From Hydractinia symbiolongicarpus (Eukaryota > Cnidaria > Hydrozoa > Anthoathecata > Hydractiniidae): a stretch of DNA of 60,000 bases. Position 1 is the first letter of the stretch. Each line of letters opens with the position of its first letter. The translations under genes were made by a program, and so were the position numbers. Where the stretch lies: contig NC_079881.1 of the NCBI RefSeq assembly GCF_029227915.1, forward strand, positions 9,612,001 to 9,672,000, given 5' to 3'. Under the pieces are notes generated by a model that was given only the letters and a program-made list of their open reading frames with translations, had not been told where the DNA came from and ran no database searches. Positions 10,856 to 23,687 of this stretch are shown one piece after another.

Positions 10856-11107
10856 TTAAGATTTAGTACCAACAGGAAAAATTTTCCAATTGAGAGAATA
10901 CCTTCGTGGTAAAATACCTACCATATTTGCACATTTGGACAGATAGGCATGGATGAACAATATTGTTTTTCTGCGTGTTTTTTTCCCTGTAAAGTAACAA
11001 GATTTATGTGACATGCGAAGACGTTCTGCAAGTAAATTTACTTGTTCACTTAATTCGTTTATAGTATGCGTCTGTCTGTTTATTTTTACGTTATCCAAAC
11101 CTTGCAA
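10856..11107 (-). other. Unassigned coiled-coil-like frame, possible transposon ORF relic
   Basis: 83-residue frame with a heptad-like stretch (INELSEQVNLLAERLRM) and then a basic part (GKKTRRKTILFIHAYL). This is reminiscent of a LINE ORF1 type protein, but the match is weak. Its 5' end lies ten bases from the MITE at 11117, so the MITE may have cut a longer frame. Confidence 0.25.
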
Positions 11108-11116
11108 TGCAGCGGG

Positions 11117-11527
11117 AGGGAGCGTTCACATATTACGTAACCAACTTTTTGCCTACTTTTTACTCCCCCCTCCCCCATGTAATCAGTCGTAATCATTTGG
11201 CTGACCTCCCTCCCAAAATTACGTCATCATCTACTTACCCCCTAATATTTCCTTTTCTTGGTTATACCAGACCCTACAAAAGTTTTAAATATTTACAGTT
11301 TTATATTTTACTTTTATATTTTACATGCAAGATATAGAATATGGCGAATACAAACGCTTTAGATAGTTCATATTTTTCACACTCGTGATGAAGTATGATG
11401 TTAATTTGTTTTGATTTGCTTATGTCATCAAACTTCTTGACCCATTCCCCCTCACCCATAATCAAGCGTAAGCAATTTCGATGATCCCCCTACCCCTACT
11501 TGATTACGTAATATGTGAACGCTCCCT
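11117..11527. mobile_element. MITE with perfect 24-bp terminal inverted repeats
   Basis: The left end at 11117-11140 begins AGGGAGCGTTCACATATT; its exact reverse complement occupies 11504-11527. The inner parts are also roughly complementary (CCCCCCTCCCCCATGTAATC against TGATCCCCCTACCCCTAC-type pyrimidine tracts). There is no transposase inside about 411 bases. A target duplication is not certain: AATGC occurs just outside both ends, but with extra bases on the left. Superfamily not assigned. Confidence 0.8.
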
Positions 11528-11658
11528 AATGCTAACTTCAATTGGTTACCATTTTAACTCATCAAAGTATTTTTTTATCTAAACACTTTTTTTCATAAGT
11601 AACGGTAATCTTCGATCGCTGTTGGTTAATTTTTAAAGACTTTCAGCTTCGCCCAAGC
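11528..11658. other. Short unassigned spacer
   Basis: No gene or repeat recognised. Confidence 0.4.
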
Positions 11659-11751
11659 CGGCAGATCAACGCAACGACGTCTAGTTTAAACTCGTTGCAT
11701 CGTCTGCCGAACTTCAGAATGGAAAGTCGAACGTAGACGCCTGTACGACTT
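11659..11751. other. Two adjacent potential hairpins in a locally GC-richer stretch
   Basis: Positions 11659-11709 can fold with outer stem CGGCAGA/TCTGCCG and inner stem GCAACGA/TCGTTGC around a loop centred on TAGTTTAAACT. A second, smaller inverted repeat follows (AAGTCG at 11724 against CGACTT at 11746). The stretch stands out from AT-rich surroundings. It could be an RNA gene, a foldback remnant or chance. Confidence 0.35.
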
Positions 11752-14236
11752 CAGAGCACAATGTCTTATCGCCGTCGTAGCAACGTTGTATCTGCTGTAG
11801 CTGCAATGTTAACAGTCCAGAATGGCTTACAACGACAAAAAACGCTTTTTAAAAAACAATTATTTTTATAACCAACTAGTATACACATTCGGTAAACTAC
11901 ACTGGCATATTGACACTTGGTAATTCATATTTATGCACAATAACTGTAGCCCTTTGTTCCCGTGTGTTGCTTATCCCAAAATAACCAATTATTTCCAATC
12001 TCAATTCCGGGACTTTCTTCGATCACGCGTATATTGAACTTTCAAGAGTCTGGTATCTTCTTACAACGGAGTTTGATAGGATTTTATGACGCTCTTGCTT
12101 AAAAAAAAGAAAAAGCATTGTATTACACTCCTTGTTGTTTAGTAGTTGCTTTAAATTTTATGAAATTTCTGACTCGTGATGCTTGTAAAGGTGTTCTGCG
12201 ATCATATCCGATACATCCTATATAAGACTAACAAGAAAAATGATTATGTAACAGTTTGAAGGTAACATGGCATCTAGTTGTATATTTTATCGTAGAAACA
12301 ATATTTGTAGTAAAATTAAAGCTATCAAAAGCTGGAAAGATACGTAAAATCCGTAAGGAGGTGATTTTGTTTCTGCCATGACGTCTAAATGCTGTTTTCT
12401 GTTTGATGCCATAGCTATAACAGCGTCTGTAACACACGGCGCCTAAGATATAAAAAACTTATGTGAACTTTATTTCGCTCTTATAAGTACCAATATACGA
12501 ATGTACGAAATGTGTCACCTGAAAAAATTACCTTTAAACTGCTTTACAGATCATGGAACATCCTTTTTTTATTCTAATACTACATACTCTTGAAAACGTT
12601 TTTCAAAATAGATTCTTTGTGTTTTTCATCAACGTTGTACTCCTATCTAATTGTCATACACATATCCTCATGCCTTCTACGTCAATGTCCTTTCTGTTTT
12701 GGTTGACAGTTTAGTTGATCTGACGAAGAGCCTGTTCAGCATAATTGACTAATCATTAAGAGAAAACAAAGGTAAACTGTTGCCATAAAGTCGAATGTAA
12801 CGGACGTGTCTTACCTCTTACCTCTTACAGTTGAAATTTGAAAGTTTCAATTTTGGAGTAATCGCTAGTTTATAAGAAATACGGTTCAGCCAAATTTAAA
12901 AGTTTTTTCACAGTAGTGTGGACTCTGCGTTTATTTGGGAGAAAATTGTCTAAAATCAGCAGACTTCGAAGTACGTCTATTACTAGCGGCCAGAATACTG
13001 ACGTGTCAACTTTTAGCTATAACTCATGATCGCGCAACTGTCAGTTATCAAAATAACCGCCCGTATTAAAGAAAATTAAATTACCTATCCGGTAATACCC
13101 TATTTGGTCGACTTGATGACAGCACGGTGGCAGAAATTGTGCTTAATGGCAAAAGGAATGAATGTTTTTTTAGCAGTAGCTTCGTTTTAAAGCCTTTTTA
13201 TCATTAACTCTCTTGCATTAATTCTCGGAATTGTATATATTTTGTATTTTAGAAACTCAACAAAAATGTCTCTAGACTTATATCATTTAGGGCTATTTTG
13301 ATGATAACATAATACTGAAATACTTCTGAAATAAGCTCCTGGTACTCCCAAATACCGCCCTTTAACTCGCAGTCATCACAACCTACACCAATTATTTGAC
13401 TGTTTTTGTCGCAAAACAGCTTTAAACAGCTTTATAGTGAACTGTTATCATCGTAACATCAGGGTCTTGGTAACTTTTGGATCAAAGGTTTACCATTTAT
13501 AGTTTGGACGATGAAGATATGTTAAAATCTCTTTTTAAACCTTTCTGCAACTTTCCATATGAAGTTATTAACTTTCAGGGACAACTAATAAATTATTAAC
13601 CTGAACTTTACCATGATCTTTAAGGCTGATCCCTACTTTTAAATAAAATTTTTTGAGATATTTTTCGGGGCAGGAAAATTTTAATTGTCCAGGAATTATT
13701 TCAACAAGTGTAGATCAGCCTTTAGAAGTTAAAGGGAATGCTTTTACTTCACCAATAACAATTAGAGTTACGTTATTATTCTTAGCTACTACGTAATAAT
13801 CTACGTCTGCTTTTGACATGCTTAAAGTAGATGCACAACACCAGCATAGCTATGACTGTACCTAACTATTCTTATTCTACCTGTCCAAATTTTGCTCAAA
13901 ACGAATAATTACTGTTAAAAATGGCCATATGAGGTGCATAGGTTTTAACGAGCTGTAATCACTAAGAAATGCATCTTGTAAACTGCACTTCGACAAAGCA
14001 GTCACTAGAAAATAAAGAGATGTTTATTGTTCTTCTTTAATGTCGTTTTCCCCATATTTGCCAGTAAGAAACGTCTGTATTAAGTAGTATTTTATATTTT
14101 ATTTTTAAAAGCAATAAAAACAGGAGTAACGAAAAGCGTAAGTCACACGCACTTGCAGGAATATTCTTTTAAAACCTTTACTAATAGTCCAACAGCCTAA
14201 AGAAATTTGTGTAGTACAAAGAAATAAAATAAATGA
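11752..14236. other. Intergenic, no gene recognised
   Basis: Only short frames without domains (for example 12228-12437 minus). I saw no RNA gene, no transposase and no clear inverted termini. Confidence 0.5.
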
Positions 14237-14244
14237 TCATGTGG

Positions 14245-14485
14245 TTTTAGTATTTCTCACACTGTCATTGGCTAATCTGCACGATATATATGTCATATTT
14301 TTATTGTTTATCGAGAAACGAGTGCAATTATTACTTTTTTTCAATTCTACAGAACAAAAAGCTGATATTTTTTCCTGATTGGTTAATAACTCGCTGAGTA
14401 ATTTTATTGTTTTCTTAAAAAAGGAGAACTTGTCGGTATATTTGTTCCTTAATTTCCTCAATAAACAATCAACAAGATAGCTGTA
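14245..14485. repeat. Dispersed repeat, copy 1 (related to 53878-54108)
   Basis: Shares ordered blocks with 53878-54108: ATTGGCTAATCTGCACGA, GAGTGCAATT, AAAAAGCT-ATATT, TGATTGGTT and GAACTTGTCGGT, with diverged sequence between them. The minus-strand frame at 14237-14599 lies on it and is probably a by-product. Several windows with a GATTGGTT motif suggest more relatives. Confidence 0.6.
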
Positions 14486-14599
14486 TGTTATAACTGAGCT
14501 GGGTTTTGTTGTTACTCTAGCATACACGAAGCCTATTTCTATCATTGACGCATCGCAATCCACCAAAAAACTCAAGCCTGGCTTGCCTAGCATTTGCAA

Positions 14600-17500
14600 C
14601 AGGTGATGCTAAACTAATTACTACAAATCGTTTTTTATTATTTTTCACGAACGCAAGACTGAAATATAATAAAATAAAAAGTTACATCATTTTTTGAGTA
14701 AATAAGGTTTCTATAAAAGTTGCACCAGTAAAAGCATGTTTTAATAAAACAAAATCCCTGCATAAGAGCTAGTTTATGTCAATAAAGTATATACAGCATC
14801 AAGAAAACACTTTAAAGCACGGAAGATAAGAAATTCATTAAAGCAACAAAAGGTAAGCTTTTCAATTTAGGTTGACCACTCTGATAAATTAAACCATTTT
14901 CGCTTCCAGTGACATCTTACAGAGGTCTGTTTATACCAAAAACTGCCAGAGGACATATTTTATTTTACTTCCCTATAAAAGGTTGCAAAACTAATGTTAA
15001 ACAATGACCGGCCAAGCAGTAAGTACAAAAAACCACATTGACCATCAAGATACAGGTACGTGTGTTACAGATCCAATCAGAAGCCCTTAAGAAATGCTTG
15101 CCTTTAAAAAAACATCAACGTAACTTTGATCAAATAAAATAATAAACAGGCTACAATTTGTCGTTTAATTTGCCAATTAATTTAATTTGCCAATTAATTA
15201 CATCTCTCGGTTGAGCGGTTAAGATTGAATATAACATATACACTGTATCAGAAAAAGTTGAGCTTGCATTGTAAATTAGCTTTTGGTGCTTGTTTTACAA
15301 ATTAAACAGGTTGGTAAAATTGTAGAACCCCTCCTGTATAGTCACTGAGCAGCAAGTTTAATAATAATATACGTATTTTATTCAAACTGGTAGCCGAATT
15401 ATAATTTTGTGCCGACGACGCCTGAAAAAGGATGACAAGGAGACATATCATTGGCGAAAATCTAAAAATATATATATAGTCAACCCTTGTTTCATTGCTT
15501 TGAATAGTCGAATAAAACACCCTTTTGTACATGGCCTGCTGAAAATGTTTTACAAATATGAGCAATTTCAGACTAGTTTCATTGCGATGTGGTGTTGTGT
15601 ATATTCCCACGATCTTTTGTGCAAATTTACCGGAAAAATAAACATCCAATAGGCCGTATACTAACCAGCCTATTAAAACTTTGATTTTGCTGCTTGTGTG
15701 GCTAATTATGCATTAAAGATCTTTTTTGCTTAAATTTTAACGCTTTCCTTCGATATCGATATTCGATAGTCATCTAAATAGTTCCATAGCATGTTATGCT
15801 TCGAAAACAAACAAAAAAAGAACAAGAAACTGTTGGCATGAAAGATATTCATTTTCAAACTGATACTGGTTAATTAACTGTATAAATACCAACTTTGCCG
15901 CTACTGCATGGTGTCAGCTTCATCATAACAAATTTGGCAGCTGTTACTGTATAATTAGCTATATATATAGTGTATTTATAATTATCTGATGCAAATTATA
16001 AATGCTCTTTGAATGACAACGTTGAGTTCATGGAAAAACATTGAAAAGGCGTAGTCGGGCGATATATTGAAGAAAATTGTGGAAATCTAAACAAAAAAGA
16101 TCACCACCGTATTATAGCCGCATAAGCGTCGACTAACTATCCTGTTACAGGCTAATTATCAGTTCTCCCTGACTGTTAACTTTCTTCTTCTATATAGTCT
16201 ACATTTTATATTATCTGTCGATAATATATCTCGTCAGAACATAAACATCGAAACTCGTTTATACCACTAGGAGAAAATATTTTATTTTGTTGCTGTGAAG
16301 TTAAGACAATAGATTTTGATGTTCGGAGTATCATAGGTAGAATTGCAGGATAGTTACTATAAGATCTATATATGCCTCCTTACTCTTTGTGGCTAGCTTC
16401 AGGTAGGTAAAAAATAACACAAGAAGTAATAACGATGGCAAGTACAAAAATGCAACTCATACCAAACTAAACAGAAAACTTAGGAGAAAAGCACAAAATA
16501 GCTACCTAGCTAGCTGTCTGTCTATTGCTATCTACTGACAGTGACTACGTTAGCTGGCCTGCTATATACTTCAGTTATAGCCAAAATAATAAAAATGATT
16601 TTAATGAGATTTACATGGATTTGATGGTATTTTTATTAGCATATAGAAGTATAGACAACATACAAAGAATTTACAAGACAAAAAAGACCATATAGAGATC
16701 TTTTCGAAACCTGAGCTATGCAGCCTTTAAAATTATAGATTAAACGTCAATTTTCCTAACCACGTCCAAGATATGCATATCTTAACTTAATCCCAGAAGA
16801 TCAGGATTTTGTAAGAGCTTTCAGCCGAAACTAGAAGCTGTGTGTTACAGCTATTAAAAAGTATTCACAGTTTAATTATTCTTTTATTCCGAATTATTTT
16901 TTTATAAAGATAAGGGCCAGTGCTCTCCATCATAGAGATTTTTAGTTTAACTGTGACTTTAGGATTAGTGAGGTTAAGGGAGTTTTTTGTTTAATTCGAT
17001 TGTTTACCATAACATATTTTATATCAGCGTAACTTATTAAGCATACGCAAACAACCCAGGATTACCCATTTAGCATTAAAAAAATGTTGAGGCATTTGTA
17101 AAACTTAATTTTTAGGTTTAATTTAAGAAAACCCTGATGATGGGGGAGAGAAAAGAAAAAGACCAATACTTCATACAAAATACATTGTGTTAAGATGAAA
17201 GTTATAACGAGCTATACTAAACAATAATTAATACTAATACAATTTAACCGAAAATGATCCAATACTTTCAGTGTGGATGTTAAGATTTAACGTGGTTTTT
17301 AATGTTCTTTTTGGGTAATACAATGAAATGTATCGGCTGGCAATTGGAACAAAATCTTGGAAACTAATAATAATAAAATGCATACAAAAATTTACTAAAA
17401 TACAATATAATAATATTAATTAAAATAGCTGACAATTAAGACACGGTATTGCAAGATGTATTAAATAAAATGGTTAGTTCTACTCCTGCTGGGCTCTTTT

Positions 17501-17869
17501 GGGGGTGAATGCCCCTAATATTAGGGGAATGGGGCTAATTCCCTCCCTCTGTAAGGGTGAATTTCCATTGAAAAACGAATTGGAAAACGAATCGAAACAA
17601 TTGTCATTTCTGGAATATACCTATATGCCTAACAGTAAAATTCTTGATTACAATAACTGTTTCTGTTATTACCATCTAGCGCTATGCTCGTTGAAAATAA
17701 AAATACAAAATCTGTTTAATAAAAAAAACAAAGTAAAATGTAACCCTGGTCAGAGGTCTTGCAATTTGTTGTGGACGTTTGTGTCCAGGTGTCATTCGCA
17801 TAACTGTGAAAAAGTGCATGTCATTGATTTAAAATAACAGTGTTCCTCCCCTGCAATGTTTTAAGTTCA
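14600..17869. other. Intergenic, no gene recognised
   Basis: AT-rich sequence with short frames only. A local duplication of AATTTGCCAATTAATT occurs at about 15167-15200. Frames at 15302-15649 (minus) and 15407-15652 (plus) overlap each other on opposite strands with no domain. Confidence 0.5.
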
Positions 17870-18841
17870 CTACTCTAGACCTCCCCGCGTTTGTAGCGAT
17901 GGCGTTTCATCAACGCTCCGAACATCCACACAAACTTCGTCATTGGAGAAATTGGCATAATTATTTGTGGTTTGTGTACTTGTGCTACGACAGAAAAACT
18001 TGCGAAACACTTCACGGACATTTTTATCAAAAAGCGGAAACAACAGCGGCTTTATCAAAAGGATCAACCAGTAAAACGTTGCAAACACGGATGCTAAGTT
18101 ATAATCAGCACGCGCGTTCAAGTTAGCGACAGCAAGGTAAGATCCATAAACCATTGTAACACCGTACACTACGTTAACACTGATAGCATTGATGCTCGAA
18201 GTCGATTCTGTCTTCTTGATATTGGCAAAAAAGATGATAAGAGTAATTAGGATGACCATTGGGACAAAAAATTTTATGATGGCATCTACATAACTTGCAT
18301 ATTTGGAATCCACGTCATATAGCCTTAAGGCAACAGCCCCGTAAATGTGGGATACGACTATCAAATCCACTATTGTTACCACCTTGTATAATAGTTTCAC
18401 AGTCGGACGTGCGAATTTTATTTGACATGCAGTCCAGAAAGAATACGCGATAAAACTTGAAATCGAAAGTACGTACACTGTGTTTGCCATGTAATTAAAG
18501 ACCCTGGTCATACTTTTAATTGTCCCTTTATCGGAAATATTCCCCCACAATATAGCAATTACAAAAACATGGTTTATCCAAGAATACAGTAAGTCACATA
18601 TTGCCATAACAATATACAGGTATAAATTTTGGTCAGATATGTTTGACCGAATGAGGAATGACGATATTAAAAATGCAGAAATAATTGTTACCAGCAGAAG
18701 GTGTATCACCAAACCAATCGTGAATAAAATATACCTGTCTTCTTCCATGTAAAAGGATTTAAAAGGTAAAACAAAGCACCAGTACAGGAGATATATGGTT
18801 AACAGAGCTGTTAAAACAGCAGATAAAATTACAGTTCGCAT
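17870..18841 (-). CDS. Orphan rhodopsin-like seven-transmembrane receptor, single exon
   Basis: 323 residues, intronless. An N-terminal hydrophobic segment (about 3-27) is followed by seven more: about 38-64, 73-99, 116-140, 148-173, 184-207, 219-240 and 248-271. Class A hallmarks are partial. The TM2 aspartate is present (MAICDLLYSW, Asp83), TM5 has Pro194, and TM7 has Pro265 with an arginine-containing helix 8 (NVREVFRKFFC). NPxxY is changed to K-P-L-L-F, and no DRY is evident after TM3 (SFWTACQIKF). The extra first segment may be a signal peptide or an eighth membrane helix. The C-terminal tail is short and Ser/Thr-rich. It probably acts at the cell surface as a G-protein-coupled receptor; ligand and coupling cannot be told. 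The start at 18841 is the only upstream Met in frame before the hydrophobic segment. Confidence 0.75.
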   Translation of the reverse strand: MRTVILSAVLTALLTIYLLYWCFVLPFKSFYMEEDRYILFTIGLVIHLLLVTIISAFLISSFLIRSNISDQNLYLYIVMAICDLLYSWINHVFVIAILWGNISDKGTIKSMTRVFNYMANTVYVLSISSFIAYSFWTACQIKFARPTVKLLYKVVTIVDLIVVSHIYGAVALRLYDVDSKYASYVDAIIKFFVPMVILITLIIFFANIKKTESTSSINAISVNVVYGVTMVYGSYLAVANLNARADYNLASVFATFYWLILLIKPLLFPLFDKNVREVFRKFFCRSTSTQTTNNYANFSNDEVCVDVRSVDETPSLQTRGGLE

Positions 18842-19701
18842 CGTGAAATCCTGTTTTAGACTTCTTCGTCTTCTAAAAAGAGTTATAAAAGTTAAATCAT
18901 TTCTTTAAAAATGTTTTTTAAGGTTTGTTCTCACTAAGCTGTTTTTAACACTGTTAAAATGGTTACTTACAGAAAACTAAACAGCTTTTCTTAACGAAAT
19001 TCGCACTTTCCAACCAGTTTGGAATAATTTGTTATCATCTTGTAAAAATTAATATTCTGGAGAAATAAATGGATTAGAAATCAGGAGTTATAAAAGTAAT
19101 GATGTGTAAACCGGGTTTTACATTACTATAACAGCATTGCGGTTGAATGCTGCAAATTATAGTCAGCAAATCCGTTCTTTTTAAACCAAATTAATAACGG
19201 GTATAGATAGATAAGTCCATTTAACGCTCCTTCGCTGGTGATTTAAAACAGGCAAACCACGGCCCTCCAGAGGGACTCAGTCACAGGTTAAATTTGATTG
19301 TACTCAATCCAAAAAAAAAAAATAAATAAAATAAACCTCTCGTAACTACTTTGACTCTCTGGTACAGGATCTTTACTAATTTATCAAAAATATCCCGCTT
19401 TTAAGAATCCAAACAGTTGTATCTATGTACGGCGCTAAAAAACAATAGGGAAACAATAACATGGTTATCAAAAAAGTGATTTCATTGTCATCATAAACAA
19501 AGATGACCAGTATGAAAAGAATACAAGAGCATGTCAGCTTCTGATGCAAAAATTCACAAGGATCAAAGAAAGGATCTTTTTAATAACATAAATATATGAG
19601 ACTTATACCTATATCATTGTTAACTGGACAAAAATACAGCACAATCTGAAGTTATGAATCTTTTTATAAAACCTCTACTGTCAAAAATAAGTCATATATA
19701 G
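18842..19701. other. Intergenic, no gene recognised
   Basis: Contains an A-rich run near 19311-19332 and a stretch ATAGATAGATAAGT. It may hold the promoter of the 7TM receptor, but no motif decides this. Confidence 0.45.
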
Positions 19702-20307
19702 AAGATACGAAAGATAATCCGCTTATACGTTCCACCAAAATTACGCCAAAAAGTGATCCTTGTATCGGCAGATGCAACATCTACCAATATATCGCACCAA
19801 GCAGGTGTGGATGCGTATGTTCACTGCGTGAAATTATTTAAACATGAATTCCCGAACTATGCACCAAACATACAAGTTATTTTTCTTGCTTGTACTGGAG
19901 AACAACTATTTCCAGTTCCTTAATCATATATAAATACAACAAATTGAAACCACTATTTGAAAAAAGTCGCACCACCTCATGCAGGATTCGTATTTGAAGA
20001 AGAAAACATTTTTTCGGTAGGTTTCTTGATCTTATCAACATATATTTTAGGTTTCACAACGAAATATTTTTGTACATCCACACCTAAATCTCAATTAGCC
20101 TCCACGCTGTTTACCTGTAGTTTACTGAGCCTAGCCTGTTCCGTTCCAATTGAAAAACAAATGAATCAATTTATAACAACATCGCTTGTATTTTCGTCGG
20201 CAGTTTTACTGAAAAAAAATACTTTTTATACCACATTCATCTTGCCCTTAAATACTAAAGATAAACAAATTTACAAGAAAAATTTAGTTTACTGGGTCCT
20301 AAGTTGA
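19702..20307 (+). other. Two unassigned open frames in the same phase
   Basis: The frame 19702-19923 (73 residues, no Met start) reads LYVPPKLRQKVILVSADAT and later FLACTGEQLFPVP. In the same phase, after TAA at 19921 and TGA at 19945, a second frame (19957-20307) has hydrophobic stretches (GFLILSTYILGFTTK). They could be a broken coding relic with two nonsense mutations or chance; I do not recognise a family. Confidence 0.25.
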
Positions 20308-23300
20308 TATCTGATCTCTGCTAAACTCTAATTAGCGAATAGTTATCACTATGGCAACTACTCTGGTACTGGTACTCACAATGTTTTTTAATCTTTAATG
20401 AACAGAACAAGTACGGCCCGTAATTTCGGCCCTTAGGTTATATAAAACTCATATGTCTCACAAAAAGTCTCTTTTGCACACTGTTGGAAACAACATTAAG
20501 TTTTGGTAATCAGCAAACTTTCAAATTGCAATCTTTATTACAAATTCAACAATGATGATGTAGAAACCATGTTTTTAGATGCCGTATTTAGATTAATGAA
20601 AAAAAAAAAGATGATATTTATAAAAGGCACCTTTTGATAACAACTTTAAAGATAATAGAAGATTAATACAAGCCTACTAAGGGATCAATAAGGTCTATAG
20701 CTCAAATAGTTCTAAAGTTTTGACAGTTATGTAGGTGCAATTGGGACCACATGTTTGAATATCCAGCCGTAGTGAAGTTTCACGAAAAGAAATCGCCAGA
20801 TAGTAAATAGTTTTGTCAGCTTTGACACTCAAATAACGTACTTATGAAAACAAACTTTTCATATAGTTAGTCAAACTTAATAATTTTTTTCTGAAATATG
20901 AAAGTTACATTCAGGAATAGAATAATCCATTTTGTTATTTATTGATCTTGTGGTACGCGTCACGTGAAATAAGTTGGAAGTAGAGCCAACCTCAACCCCA
21001 GAGCATCAGGTATCTTTTCTGACATCGGGACGGCCTATACCAAAAAAGACGACACGCGCTTTGAATAGACCATGAAGTAAAATGAGAGAGTACAAATTGC
21101 CCAAAACACACAACTGATTAAATAGATCGCAAGCCTTAGCGTAAAACGTCCGTCATAACAAAATTCAACAACGAAGGAAAAATTGAAGAAGAAATTGGAT
21201 ATAATTTTTTTGGAACATTAAATTTTTTTTACCAACAGGTCTGCAAATTACCTGTCAATTATAAATATGTAAAAGCTGTAATATAAAAAAAAAATTTGAA
21301 GCTTATCGATAAGAATAGGTGACTATCAGAAATTGATCCATAAAGAAAATTTGCAGTAAAGATCTTGTGACTTCGCAGAAAAAACTTTGCAGTTTTTACT
21401 AAACACGTAGAAGTTCACAATAATTTTTAAGCATCATTAAAAATTACTTACAAAATAAATCAAGATTTCATGGGAAGTTATTTTCACAAATTCTACATCA
21501 TACTATAAAATTGCAAGCTAAGTATTCAGTATCATTATCGTCACATGCCACATAAATGTTTATCGAAGTCTAAACAAAAGAGTAGATATATAAGTTTTGT
21601 TCGAAAAAAACCCTGACTAAATGTGAATGGTGAATATATGCTAACCCTTTTTTAAAAAACTCTTGGCATTGTTTATCGATAGGTCCCTATGGCCTGGGAA
21701 TTTTTGAGGGTCATCTGTTCAACTAAGAGGTCTTCTAGACGAGGTTTAATGTTTAAGTTTTGACGGATTTCTCGCGCATGTAGGGAAAAAATTTCGCCAA
21801 CTCAAAGGGAAATAAAATGCAGACTTTAAAAAAGGTTTGGTTAAAAGCTTTTCCATTGTGGCTAGTAGTATCTCTTCAATGTTATATACTACACGTAAAC
21901 TGTATATTTTTATAATTTTAAGATCGAAAAATCCCTTCACTCAAAAATAACTTTTAAAATGGGCAGGCTAACCGTCTGCATTATCTTGTCTGTCGATTTG
22001 TGAAAGAGATCCGAGGAATATTAACTATACGCATCACGAAGAAAATAGTCTATTAAATCTGCTCTGGGAGGTCTGCTTAAAACGACTTTATGTATATAGC
22101 CATAGCAATTGGCTTATTTTGTTGCTTGTTTCTCTTGAATGAGAGACACAGAAAAAGGGGAAATATCCCCTGATGCGAGTTGTAGGTTAGGTAAATAAAA
22201 GTATTAGCTAACTATTCAGCTTTTCGCTACTTTATGATAATACTTTGCAGCTAGCCACAAAGGAATCAACTTTTAAAGCATCAGAACTTGAATCAACATG
22301 ACCAAAGCGAGGCAAATATCAGGGGTGGGGGACGGAATTCGACATGAGATAAACTTAACATTTCCGTTAGGTTATCCATTGAATAGCCTTTTAAACGAAG
22401 TACATACCTTAAAAATGTTTCTTCAGCCACGAAGATGTTTCATACCTCGAGAGAAAGCTAGTTGTGTTGATTTTTAAAAACATTAAACACGCGACTTCAA
22501 GCTTAAAATCTCTTAAAGTGCCAAAAACCATTACATCTTGTTTAAAACCTAACACCAAAAATACATTAGATCACTTATCATGCCACATTTAACTCAAACA
22601 CATCTTCAAAAACATAAGTGACATACCCTACTAAGTCCTGCCAGGATTTAAATTTGGATCTCTTATAAAACTTCTCCATAGAATCTTTCTTTTGAGTCAC
22701 AATAGTTTTAAACAATTTCTAAAGAACTGCGAGAGCTGCATTATTGTAAAATCTGATAGAAATGTTGATTAAACTGTGAGTTTGACTTCGACACTGTAAA
22801 TACTGCATTTAGCACCTAGGATACGAGACTAACTAACATCTGAATGCATAATTTTAACCCTTTCTTGTGCGAACCTTATGCTTTTTAAAAGCCGCTTCCA
22901 CAATTTCCTAAATTCTTTTTCTGCTTAAACAAACTGTAATTTCGTTGTTGTAGTTATTTATTGGGCGTCGAGGAAGGAATTTTTTAAATTTGCATCTCTC
23001 GATTTACATCGCATTAGGACTTTTTAAAATGTGTTGCCGGTCCCTTAAAACACTCAGTGATTTTTATAATAATGATCTATGGGATGGCTCCGAATATTTC
23101 TGAACGACTTTTTTTCTTTTTAATAAATTCGTTTGCTACTTCAAATAAATCCATATTATCAGTGTATGATTTGTGACTATGTCATACCATCAGATTATTC
23201 ATCCGTGTATTAGTGGTTGTAGCTCGAAGGTAAGTTTTTTTTTCAAAGCTGAAAAAATATCGTTCGCTAACAGCATTTGTAGCAGGCATAACTAACATCA

Positions 23301-23600
23301 GTTTTCCCACTTTTATAACTTCAGACAAAAGTAGTTTTCTTGGGTTATCTTACTTTTGGAGAAGTGACACGAACGTATTGTATCAATGAGCAGGCGCAGT
23401 TTATAAAAATCCTGAAATACGCGTATTTGAAAGTGAACTGTGCGTGCACAAATAAAGTAGAAATCAATCCAATTTTTCCGCGTGCTACGAAGTATCAGTC
23501 AGTGAATCAGCCAATCAGCGTTCTTTTTTCGTAAAACAACCGAATCCACAACAAGAACAAATAACGGTGGAAAGTTTTATAGATGTTCTACATCAATCAG
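20308..23600. other. Intergenic, no gene recognised
   Basis: AT-rich, short frames only. I looked for the left terminus of the Harbinger element in 22.9-23.6 kb and could not define one. Confidence 0.45.
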
Positions 23601-23687
23601 GGATATTTTCTTGTTGTGGACAGTCACAAATTATGCAAGAAGCCTCGCAGGAAGCAGTAGATCGTTTTACCACCAACAACAGAACGA

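Noticed and set aside
14237-14599. 120-residue minus frame
   Set aside because: Lies on a dispersed repeat also found at 53.9 kb, where the frame is not kept.
15302-15652. Two overlapping frames on opposite strands
   Set aside because: No domain or splice context; opposite-strand overlap suggests chance in low-stop sequence.
17899-18126. Plus-strand frame over the 7TM gene
   Set aside because: Antisense shadow of the receptor C-terminal coding region.
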